This document shows positions 1 to 11,707 of a DNA stretch of 62,000 nucleotides, one piece after another; positions within the stretch are counted from its first letter, which is position 1, and each line of letters opens with the position of its first letter. The position numbers and the translations under genes were made by a program. The stretch is from Mesostigma viride (taxonomy: Eukaryota > Streptophyta > Mesostigmatophyceae > Mesostigmatales > Mesostigmataceae). The stretch spans positions 2,227,453 to 2,289,452 of the forward strand of contig RPFO01000436.1 in the NCBI GenBank assembly GCA_009746045.1, in the 5' to 3' direction. The notes beneath the pieces were generated by a model. That model was not told the origin of the DNA, did not search any database, and saw only the letters and a list, made by a program, of their open reading frames with translations.

Positions 1-78
1 ATCCCCGTGCATTTCATCTACCTCGGCCCAACATGTGCATGTGGTGCTTTCAACATATTCCCAAGCTACACCACTTAC

Positions 79-692
79 CCTGCCCGACGACACCGCCAAG
101 CACCGAGTCCCCGTGGGCCATGTGTGGTTTTATGAGTCGCCACCCCCGCATGGTCCAACGCTTCCCTAAACCGCGAATGGTGAGTCTTGCGATTTTGCGG
201 ATTGTCGGTTTTCCTTCCAATAAATACAAGTATTTTCTTCCTGCACAAAAGCCAGCACCCAAAAAGAAAAGTATGATATACATTATAATGTCAGATGCTG
301 CAATGGGGGAGCTCACATCGCCAAGAAAGCATGACATACGACGCGGATGCATGACGATACCATGGTTCCATATCATACAACATACAAGACTTCCATAATA
401 CATCACCCAGAAACACAACATGTCATGGCAACAGACTCGAACATACGAGTCATCAATAGGTACATCATCACCCCGAAAGGGTACCCATTTTATATTGTTT
501 TCCATACCAAACTCGATCGATTCGGCGCTTCTTGGCAATCTCTTCTCCCTCAGTGGATTCGTCCAACTCGACCATTGGGAACGCCTCGCGAAGAATGTTC
601 CAGCGCCAGTAGAAGCACATAGACAGCATTACTACTGGACACCGTAGCAAGTTTTTCGCCATTATCATCCCGGCGTAGGTCTTCCACCCGTT
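79..692 (-). CDS. Recombinase exons carrying the HxxR box; gene continues off the left edge
   Basis: Exon 692-508 follows the KTNK exon in phase 0 and reads NGWKTYAGMIMAKNLLRCPV and on to KKRRIDRV. Its donor is GTATGG at 507. Exon 240-79 is joined in phase 2 (TG|G gives Trp) and reads KKILVFIGRKTDNPQNRKTH, then HSRFREALDHAGVATHKT and THGPRGLGAWRCRR, ending before a GTAAGT donor at 78. The H-G-P-R motif fits the HxxR box. Using the more obvious GTACCC donor at 484 instead breaks the frame of the next exon, which is why the 507 donor was chosen. Confidence 0.72.
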
Positions 693-3600
693 CTGCATCG
701 CAAGGATCCATGAGCGCACGAGGCGGGTAAGGCGTCCATTGTTGTATTATTCTTGCCATACTAAAGTCAGACGTGCAGATACCAAAGGAGCGGGAAGGTT
801 TTCTTGTTTACATTAAACCTTCCACAATCTAAGAGCCATAGTGCAGAATGTGTTCAACGCGCAGTCCCTGTGTAACCAGTCACGTCCCACGGTTGTTACG
901 GTCTTGCTTGCCGTTCTTGCCGTGCATTAGTATTCCAATCACCAAGTCAGTAGGAGAAGACTTTGCAATTTGTCTCAGGTATATTGCCACTCACTGTAAG
1001 AACTACTTCAGAAGTCCACCAATTGTTTTTTTCAGATAGCAGCATGTCAAGGTTCATGCTCGCATCGCTACGCACATACCCAGATTAGATATACCCTAAG
1101 CATCTAGGCACAAAGTCATGAGCAAATGCTGTTCCCACATGCCAAGCCCAACAGCATCCTTGCCCCCAAACATCACCATGTCCAGGGATTGATTTCGTAG
1201 GGAATGGAATAAGTAATACCCAGTCTTTTTTAATCAATCAGCGAGCACCCAAAAACGCAGCCAGAACCCCGCCATGGTGGTCACATCCCAATGTTTACCG
1301 CCGATGCCATAACGGCGCGTGTGCAACTCGCCAAAGGAGGAAAAACAAAAAAAGTTTTGTAGGGGTAGCGCACCTTTTGATGGGCACCTGCCTGCCTGGC
1401 TAGATAGAGTCAGAGAGTTTACTGCAAACACACGTTGATGATGAGTGAACACTTTCCAAGTTAGTATGCATCCATGCCCTAAAGTGCTTTAAAGTATCTT
1501 TGCGAAGGTTTTCCTTACATAATGAAGCATAGCTTTTGCATCCAGACATCCTTATTCCTTGCGTATGATTTCTACATGGGTGCCTGCTTACCTTATTCGT
1601 TTTGCCGTCCTTCATTACAACACCAACCAAGTTGGCCACGGTTGGTTTGATGTCTTCGTACAACGTGGTGAACATTTGTGATAACCTCAGCCTCCGCGTG
1701 TTATCTCCGCGCAAGAAAGTGGCACATTGAAACAACCACATGCACCTGCGTTGATTTCAAGAGACATCAGTCACAAGCAACAATTGAATTCCATGCATGA
1801 TGAACGAAAGGAGTCATCCCAATTACTATCATAAGGAAAAATAAGCATCAATTAGAGAGCCAGTAAATGGCTTCAAGTTCGGCACATAATTGTTTTACTC
1901 AACAGGTGGCTCTCCATGATTGTGCAGTGGGCAGGAAATGCATAGTAAACATCACATAAGTCGTGCCTTTGCTGCAATAAATTTATCATTAGCATATCAT
2001 GTGGGCAGCAAAATGATATTGTAGCGATACGTACATGGTCTGAAAAGCAAAGAACTGTGCATATCCTCTGGGGGCTTTGACTGCCTTCTTCAAGAGGTAA
2101 TCGAAAAACTTTTCCTCTTGCTCGCGCGTTGGGTATCCCGAGATGCTATCCCTTTGATAATTTCCTCCATCCCTGAGATAACAATTTTGCAAGCATAGTC
2201 AGCAGATTGCAGTTTTTGCAAGCATAAGTCAAAGTCAGCAGATTGCAATTTTTGCAAGCATAAGTCAAAGTCAGCCACACAACAGATAATGATCACCTGT
2301 TGCAAAATTGAGCATGCTGCGTTTGTATCTCAGCTTGGCTTCATTTTGAAGACAACACACCAAATAGATACAGTATGGACATGGCAATGATGACAGCACA
2401 GGATGTCTGCAAACCCAGGTGGTGTCCATTTCATTTCCAGCGTTAGCCCTGGTAGGATGACGAAAGCACACGCAGCTTTGGTCATTATATCCTAACGTGT
2501 GAAGCTTTGAAAAATACACCATCCTGTTTTTTCCCCTAAAACCCAACGTGAGACAACTACACCAGCAAGGCAGCGGCTGGACGCAGACATGGACCCTTAA
2601 AAAACGAACAGACATGAACTTGCATGAGATGGTCAGTTGTATGATCCCCACGGCATACATGCCACGACATACTGAATTGAAAGCCCTTGAAGTTCGTTCA
2701 CTCCCCACATATATCAATGGCTTCGTCAATGCCATGATGGTCCATAGCGCTCCAGCGCCATGGAAAGGACTTGACATAAACCTTTGTACAAATAGGCTTG
2801 AAGGTCGTTTCTTAGAACTCGTAACTCAGACTTAGGGGTATGCTGATTAAAAATAAGGAGATCATGCCCATAGATTAACACCTGACCCATGTACTTTTGT
2901 AGATGCGCAAGTCCCATGGAAGTGTGAAGTCCATCCACATCATTTCATGGTTCCTTTGAGTACATTTGCCAAGGATACACCATGTGCCACTACATGAGGG
3001 TATCATGCCCACGCCAGTTCGGTTGCATAGGTAACGGCTTGTCCGTACATGCAGCCGCTGACAACCACTGGCATCTTGGCTTTTAAAACTTACTCGGTCT
3101 CCCGCATTGCTTGTCGCCTTTTCGATGCAATGAGCAAGGCTCTAATCTCAGGCGTCATCGTGTCTTGGCCAAATTCAACTATCTGGGGATGGCGAACGCC
3201 AGGGTACTTTTGCTTCCACTGTGTTCGCCACGTCTTCATGCTGTTCGCCACCCCTTTATACGCCATATCCAGCACCGAGTGTGTCTGGTGACAAGAATGC
3301 AACAAATTCCGGCATGCAGAAAACGCGCACATCACCAATTAAGTAGTATATATAGTGTTGCTTGAAAGGTGCACAATGTCAAGTGACCAGCAACCAATGT
3401 ATCTGTGAAAGAGTACGTAGGTGGATACATAATATCCCTTGTGCGCCTAGCATGCAAGAGAGCCTGAGAGCGCAGCCAATGCGATATTGAACTGTAATGC
3501 CGCGTTTAAGCATGTACTACTATAAGACCAAGTTGCATGAAGTCTGCACAACAAGAAGCACATGTGAACTCTTCCCCATTGACGATATATTGTTATAACA

Positions 3601-6600
3601 AAACAAGATGCAAATGCCCTATACCACCGGAGACGGCATGGTGAGGGGGAGCTGCAAAGCAGTGTCTATTTTTGGAAACATGCCACCATATATCACCATG
3701 GTATATCGACGGGCAAATAAGTTATAACGTGACAATTGAGGAGGTCATGAGTATCCTCATACTTGATGATTTCTGTACTTTACTTCCTGCCCCGTGTATA
3801 CAAACAAAGCAATGTTGAAGCTGCCATGGATATGCATTTTTAAAAACGTACCGCCCCTGCCGCAGCAAGGTAAAGAAGGTAGCCCAGTAGGTGCCATGAG
3901 GTGGTCCCCATGATTCCTCCCTCGGGTTGCCGAATCGAGTGGACTTTCCCATCCTCGCCTTTCTCATTCACATAAGCCTGTTACAAAATCATGTCATGAA
4001 AGATACCATGAACATGGATAAGAAGGTACAATGTGAACAACCCTCCCTGCGATAGGAAGCCACGAAATACAACAAGGGAATGATGGCACACAGAGGCATT
4101 CCTGTGCACGTCATGATGCCTTAGCTTGCACTCATGTTTACTCAGGTGCCAGGCGCTGAGAGACCGCGCAAAACCAGGTGCAAGCCCGTAGGGGGTACCA
4201 CCAACTGCAGTTTGGTACTAACCACGTCATTGTATAGACCCAAAATTTGTGTATATGGCACACCACCAACACCAACACCACACCGATCAAAGCGTACACT
4301 AAAGGATTAACAGGGACATACCGTAATTGCTTGCACTATTAGTGACTTGGCGCACTGGTACATGTGTGTTCAACGCTAGGCACTCATTACGCTTGACGTT
4401 ACCATCGCAAGGGAGCCATCGCAAACCAGCTAGGGTAGCCCACGGCGAAATCATCGGAGTTATCAGTAAAGAGCAAACGCGCATGGCGTACATGTGCTTA
4501 CTACACCCATCTCCCGTATTCCTTCATGTGCCCTTGCGTTGATATGCCCTCCCGAGCATGCTCAGGATTGGGATGAACCCAGTATCAATGCCAGTGTATT
4601 ACTGTCTAGATACGTCATTAAAGCATGGGTTGAGAATGTCAGCACCATGCCATATCACATCTGACACAGACAATAGAGTGGATGCAAGAAGGAAATAGAC
4701 GAAACAAAAATGTTTCACAAGATTACATTTCATACCACTTAGTATTATGGATGTCAATATTCATGCACTGCTATTGGAGTGTGTAAAGCACATGGAATCA
4801 CGCAGGTCAGGTTAATGCTTAACGTTCAGAAACAAAACATACCGTATACCCTCCTTCAGCCCCTCCATAACGCTGCTTGGTAGCGTCGGCCATCGTATAA
4901 TGTGCAAGGTGCTGTGCCGCTTCCGCATAGTCGGTTTTGTTTACAAATACAAGCTTTGCCAACTCCACAAATATATCCTCCAGCGGCGGTTCTTTTTTTT
5001 TCTTTCCCCCTTTGGCTCTCCCAGGGCCCCCCTCCAAGCCCCCCTCTTCCGCTTCGGCTCTCCCAGGGCCCCCCTCCAAGCCCCCCTCTTCCGCTTCATC
5101 CTCTGGCTCAAGCTCCACGTCCGAATCAGCATCCTCCAATATCACCTCCGCGGGGTCCACCTCTTCCCGCTCGGAATCCTTTGGCTCCTGGAAACAGTTG
5201 AAAAAGTACAGACGTGCGGACAGTTAAATTATGGTAAGGAAAACCACCACCTTACATCGTTGTCCCAATTGCATGCGCCAAATTGCTGGGATGAGAGAGG
5301 ACGTAGTCAATACACCTATACCAAATATTTGTTGCTACCGTTGCCACATTATACAACCAACAGAAGTGAACACGGTGTTGCAGTAGTTACCACCGGTAGC
5401 CACATCTCTCTAGACGTATAGTGTTTTATGCTCTCCCAACTTGGATTTTACCGACTTAACTGGCGTGATGTGAAAGCGCACACATACAAAGCCGACAGCA
5501 ATGAGAGTACAACAGCATTGGTATGCACTGTTTGCCACACCAATCATGGAAAGGGCAGATGTCGGATAGCACCCGACGTGAAATGCTGACGATGATGTGG
5601 AGCAAGGAAAGGAAAGAGGAGGCCACATACCCCGGCGTTTGGTTGGCGAGATGGTGCAGACGGTTGTGCAGGTGCAGGGGGGCGCGCAGTTGGTGTATTC
5701 TTCGGCTTTGTTGCCGCTGGCTGCGTTGGCTGGCCCGGAGTATGTGGGATAAACCACGCACGCACAAGGGAAACAAGAACATAAGGAATTGCTTGAGGTT
5801 TTTGTTCCGGTTCAAGGCGGATGTCACAAAGTCAGTTATTTTGCTAGCGCGCGGCGTCTACTTTAAACGCAAGGAAAGGAAAGAAGAGGCCACATACCCC
5901 GGCGTTTGGTTGGCGAGATGGTGCAGACGGTTGTGCAGGTGCAGGGGGGCGCGCAGTTGCTGTATTCTTCCGCTTTCTTGCCGCTGGCTGCGTTGGCTGG
6001 TCCGGAGTATGTGGGATAAACCACGCACGCACAAGGGAAACAAGAACATAAGGAATTGCTTGAGGTTTTTGTTCCGGTTCAAGGCGGATGTCACAAAGTC
6101 TGTTATTTTGCTAGCGCGCGACGTCTACTTCAATAAGCAAGGAAAGGAAAGAAGAGGCCACATACCCCGGCGTTTGGTTGGCGAGATGGTGCAGACGGTT
6201 GTGCAGGTGCAGGGGGGCGCGCAGTTGGTGTATTCTTCGGCTTTGTTGCCGCTGGCTGCGTTGGCTGGTCCGGAGTATGTGGGATAAACCACGCACGCAC
6301 AAGGGAAACAAGAACGTAAGGAATTACTTGAGGTTTTTGTTCCGGTTCAAGGCGGATGTCACAAAGTCAGTTATTTTGCTAGCGCGCGGCGTCTACTTCA
6401 ATAATAAGCAAGGAAAGGAAAGAAGAGTCCGCGTACATGGGCATTAGGTTGGCGAGATGGTGCAGACGCTTGTGCAGGTGCAGGGGGGCGCGCAGCTGCG
6501 TTGGACTCCCTCACACCATCGGCCCGCGTTGTCTCACGCAACGGGTTGTTTTCATGTTGCGCCTCTTGCGCCCGTAATTCTTCCGCAACATGTTTCAACT

Positions 6601-9600
6601 TGTTCTGTCTTACCCAAACACGGAAAGACCTGGCCTCAGCGCTCCTCCTCTCGCTTTCTGGGATATCACCTTGCAGCTGTCCAAGTTGCACAATGCATCA
6701 AAATTTGTGCACGCAAAGCATTGACAAAAGCATGAGTCACAATACTAAAATTTGTCACCCTACTTGTCTGGGACCAAGGCATTAAAGCATCACAGTGCAG
6801 GTTGCAGCTACACTTCCATCAGCATGTCTCTTGCTCATCGAAGTCGGTCATGGATCGAACGTACATTGGGAAATGACCACACTGGCATCCGTTCCGCCTC
6901 CGCTTGTTGTTGTTGCCTCTGCTCTTCATTGCACTGCCACAGTGCTTGTTGAAGGAGTTGTTCCTGCTGGCGTTTTCGCCCCATTTGCTGAAGGCGCACC
7001 TGTTCGGAGTGCTGTTGCTGTTGCTTTTGTCGCTCAACGGCCTTCGCAACCGCTTGGTTGTGTCTCTCCCGCAGCGTTTGTGTAAAGCCTTCTTGGTGCG
7101 ATGGATTACCATGCTGCGGCGATGGTTGCTGCGGCGGTTCCGGCCTTGGGGGATCCTCATCAACTTGCGCCATTCCGCTGTGCGTCGGGACTTGAACCTG
7201 TCAGAAGAGAATCATACAATGGAGATTGGGCAGGGCAAAGCATGTAACAGCCAAGGAGAAATCGTGCCATCATTGCATTGCAAGGACTTGCGCGACTACT
7301 GAAAGGGTTCCTGATACTAATTCACAATGTCAAGTGCTACATGGACCAAAACATGCAGCTACGAAAACACAAATGCAGCCGCCCCTTGCGTGCGCGGTGT
7401 ATGTACATGTGTGTGCAGCCGGCCCTTGCGTGCGCGGTGTGTGTACGTGTGTGTGCAGCCGCCCCTTCCGTGCATGGTGTGTGTACGTGTGTGTGCAGCC
7501 GCCCCTTGCGTGCGCGGTGTATGTACATGTGAGTGCAGCCGCCCCTTGCGTGCGCGGTGTATGTACATGTAAGTGCAGCCGGCCCTTGCGTGCATGGTGT
7601 ATGTACGTGTGTGTGCAGCCGGCCCTTCCGTGCATGGTGTGTGTACGTGTGTGTGCAGCCGCCCCTTGCGTGCATGGTGTGTGTACATGTGTGTGCAGCC
7701 GCCCCTTCCGTGCATGGTGTGTGTACATGTGAGTGCAGCCGGCCCTTCCGTGCATGGTGTGTGTATGTGTGTGTGCAGCCGCCCCTTGCGTGCATGGTAT
7801 ATGTACATGTGAGTGTAGCCGGCCCTTGCGTGCATGGTGTGTGTACGTGTGTGTGCAGCCGCCCCTTGCGTGCGCGGTGGATGTACATGTGAGTGTTGTT
7901 GTTGCCTCTGCTGTTCATTGCACTGCCACAGTGCTTGTTGAAGGAGTTGTTCCTGCTCGCGTTTTCGCCCCATTTGCTGAAGGCGCACCTGTTCGGAGTG
8001 CTGTTGCAGTTGCTTTTGTCGCTCAGCGGCCTTCGCAACCTCTTGGTTGTGTCTCTCCCGCAGCGTTTGTGTAAAGCCTTCTTGGTGCGATGGATTACCA
8101 TGCTGCGGCGATGGTTGCTGCGGCAATGGTTGCTGCGGCAGTTCCGGCCTTGGGGGATCCTCATCAACTTGCGCCATTCCGCTGTGCGTCGGGACTTGAA
8201 CCTGTCAGAACAGAATCATACAATGGAGATTGGGCAGGGCAAAGCATGTAACAGCCAAGGAGAAATCGTGCCATCATTGCATTGCAAGGACTTGCGCGAC
8301 TACTGAAAGGGTTCCTGATACTAATTCACAATGTCAAGTGCTACATGGACCAAAACATGCAGCTACGAAAACACAAATGCAGCCGCCCCTTGCGTGCGCG
8401 GTGTATGTACATGTGTGTGCAGCCGGCCCTTGCGTGCGCGGTGTGTGTACGTGTGTGTGCAGCCGCCCCTTCCGTGCATGGTGTGTGTACGTGTGTGTGC
8501 AGCCGCCCCTTGCGTGCGCGGTGTATGTACATGTGAGTGCAGCCGCCCCTTGCGTGCATGGTGTATGTACGTGTGTGTGCAGCCGGCCCTTCCGTGCATG
8601 GTGTGTGTACGTGTGTGTGCAGCCGCCCCTTGCGTGCATGGTGTGTGTACCTGTGTGTGCAGCCGCCCTTTGCGTGCGCGGTGTATGTACATGTGAGTGC
8701 AGCCGGCCCTTGCGTGCATAATGTGTGTACGTGTGTGTGCAGCCGCCCCTTGCGTGCGCGGTGGATGTACGTGTGTGTGCAGCCGCCCCTTGCGTGCGCG
8801 GTGTATGTACGTGTGTGTGCAGCCGCCCCTTGCGTGCGCGGTGTATGTACGTGTGTGTGCAGCCGCCCCTTGCGTGCATGGTGTGTGTACGTGTGTGTGC
8901 AGCCGCCCCTTGCGTGCATGGTGTGTGTACCTGTGTGTGCAGCCGCCCTTTGCGTGCGCGGTGTATGTACATGTGAGTGCAGCCGGCCCTTGCGTGCATA
9001 ATGTGTGTACGTGTGTGTGCAGCCGCCCCTTGCGTGCGCGGTGGATGTACGTGTGTGTGCAGCCGCCCCTTGCGTGCGCGGTGGATGTACGTGTGTGTGC
9101 AGCCGCCCCTTGCGTGCGCGGTGTATGTACGTGTGTGTGCAGCCGCCCCTTGCGTGCATGGTGTGTGTACGTGTGTGTGCAGCCGCCCCGTGGTTGCGCG
9201 GTGTATGTACATGTGTGTGCAGCCGCCCCTTGCGTGCGCGGTGTATGTACATGTGAGTGCAGCCGGCCCTCGCGTGCGCGGTGTATGTACATGTGAGTGC
9301 AGCCGGCCCTTGCGTGCATGGTGTATGTACGTGTGTGTGCAGCCGGCCCTTCCGTGCATGGTGTGTGTACGTGTGTGTGCAGCTGCCCCTTGCGTGCATG
9401 GTGTGTGTACATGTGTGTGCAGCCGCCCTTTGCGTGCGCGGTGTATGTACATGTGAGTGCAGCCGGCCCTTGCGTGCGCGGTGTATGTACGTGTGTGTGC
9501 ACTCGCCCCTTGCGTGCGCGGTGTGTGTACGTGTGTGTTCAGCCGCCCCTTCCGTGCGCGGTGGATGTACGTGTGTGTGCAGCCACCCCTTGCGTGCGCG

Positions 9601-11122
9601 GTGTATGTACGTGTGTGTGCAGCCGCCCCTTGCGTGTGCGGTGTATGTACGTGTGTGTGCAGTCGCCCCTTCCCTGCATGGTGTGTGTACGTGTGTGTGC
9701 AGCCGCCCCTTGCGTGCATGGTGTGTGTACATGTGAGTCCAGCCGGCCCTTGCGTGCGCGGTGTATGTACGTGTGTGTGCAGCCGCCCCTTCCGTGCATG
9801 GTGTATGTACATGTGAGTGCAGCCGGCCCTTGCGTGCGCGGTGGATGTACGTGTGTGTGCAGCCGCCCCTTGCGTGCGCGGTGTGTGTACGTGTGTGTGC
9901 AGTGGCCCCTTGCGTGCGCGGTGGATGTACGTGTGTGTGCACTCGCCCCTTGTGTGCGCGGTGTGTGTACGTGTGTGTGCAGCCGCCCCTTGCGTGCGCG
10001 GTGTGTGTACGTGTGTGTGCAGCCGCCCCGTGCGTGCATGTACATGTGTGAAGAAATAAGCAATAGTGAATGAAATAGTAAAAAGAAAATCATTCCAGCA
10101 TATGTATGTACAAGTTTTTAGTAGTACAGTATGACTATCGTCAAACATAACAAATTTATATATTTCTATACACACACGAACAACACACCCAACACACACA
10201 CACACACACTATGTTTGCACCCAAGACACACACCAACACCTAAAAACAAGACACCAACACACAAGACAGCCAACACACACCCAACACACACACACACAAC
10301 ACACACATAACACACCTACATGTGAGTGCAGCCGGCCCTTGCGTGCGCGGTGTATGTACATGTGAGTGCAGCCGGCCCTTGCTTGCGCGGTGTATGTACA
10401 TGTGTGTGCAGCCGCCCCTTGCTTGCGCGGTGTATGTCCATGTGTGTGCAGCCGCCCCTTGCGTGCGCGGTGGATGTACGTGTGTGTGCAGCCGCCCCGT
10501 GGTTGCGCGGTGTATGTACATGTGTGTGCAGCCGCCCCTTGCGTGCGCGGTGTATGTACATGTGAGTGCAGCCGGCCCTTGCGTGCATAATGTGTGTACG
10601 TGTGTGTGCAGCCGCCCCTTGCGTGCGCGGTGGATGTACGTGTGTGTGCAGCCGCCCCTTGCGTGCGCGGTGGATGTACGTGTGTGTGCAGCCGCCCCTT
10701 CCGTGCATGGTGTGTGTACGTGTGTGTGCAGCCGGCCCTTGCGTGCATAATGTGTGTACGTGTGTGTGCAGCCGCCCCTTGCGTGCATGGTGTGTTGCAT
10801 GGACCCTTGCGTGCATGGACCAAAACATGCAGCTACGAAAACACAAATTATCGTGTTTCTTTGCTCACGTCTGCAGTTGCATCTTCACCAGACTTGTGCG
10901 AGCACGGGCCCGGGTTCGCTTCTACATCTCCATCCGCAGTAAGATCCTTCTCCCACCCATTTGTGAGCTGCTTCCACCACGTGCGAGCATCCTGCTGCTG
11001 CTGCTGGTGCTGGTGCTGGTGCCAATGCCACCACTTGCGACCATCCTGTGTCTGCTGGTGCTGGTTCGGCTTCGTTGTCGTCGTCGTCGCCGTCGTCGCC
11101 GCCGTCGTCGTCGTCGTCGTCG

Positions 11123-11162
<40 letters not shown>

Positions 11163-11188
11163 GTGGTGGTGCTGCTTCGTCTGCTTCG

Positions 11189-11246
<58 letters not shown>

Positions 11247-11296
11247 CTTCTTCTGCTTCGTCTGCTTCGTCTGCTTCGCCTGCTTCGTCTTCTTCT

Positions 11297-11328
<32 letters not shown>

Positions 11329-11449
11329 TGGTGGTGCTGCTTCGTCGTCTGCTGCTGCTGCTGCTGCTGCTGCTGGTGGTGGTGGTGGTGGTGCTGCTTC
11401 GTCTGCTGCTGCTGCTGGTGGTGGTGGTGCTGCTCCGTCTGCTGCTCCG

Positions 11450-11510
<61 letters not shown>

Positions 11511-11580
11511 GTGGTGGTGGTGCTGGTGTTGGTGTTGGTGTTGGTGTTGGTGTTGGTGTTGGTGTTGGTGTTGGTGTTGG

Positions 11581-11641
<61 letters not shown>

Positions 11642-11668
11642 TCGTCTGCTTCGTCTGCTTCGTCTTCG

Positions 11669-11707
<39 letters not shown>

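Larger units (their letters stand above)
6903..8378. repeat. Segmental duplication (~475 bp, copies at 6903-7374 and 7893-8378)
   Basis: The two copies share the Gln-rich exon, its acceptor and about 180 bp of upstream intron, ending at the same ACGAAAACACAAATGCAG junction where the 40-bp minisatellite begins. A third, short copy of that junction occurs at 10817-10849. The duplicated unit was therefore exon plus minisatellite, about 1 kb. Confidence 0.85.

Noticed and set aside
50-538. 162-codon minus-strand ORF with an apparent membrane segment
   Set aside because: It reads through introns in the wrong frame. The exon at 240-79 is coding in another frame that carries the HxxR box.
4299-4542. 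Open stretches on both strands that could be an extra recombinase exon
   Set aside because: Exons 5187-4843 and 3977-3852 already join in phase 0, and no reading of this stretch resembles the family.
8334-10205. Minus-strand ORF of over 600 codons with Thr/His/Arg periodic repeats
   Set aside because: It is a by-product of the stop-free 40-bp minisatellite. It has no non-repeat domain and lies in an intron of the recombinase gene.
7375-10800. CRISPR-like array
   Set aside because: Units are contiguous with no unique spacers, and the genome is eukaryotic.
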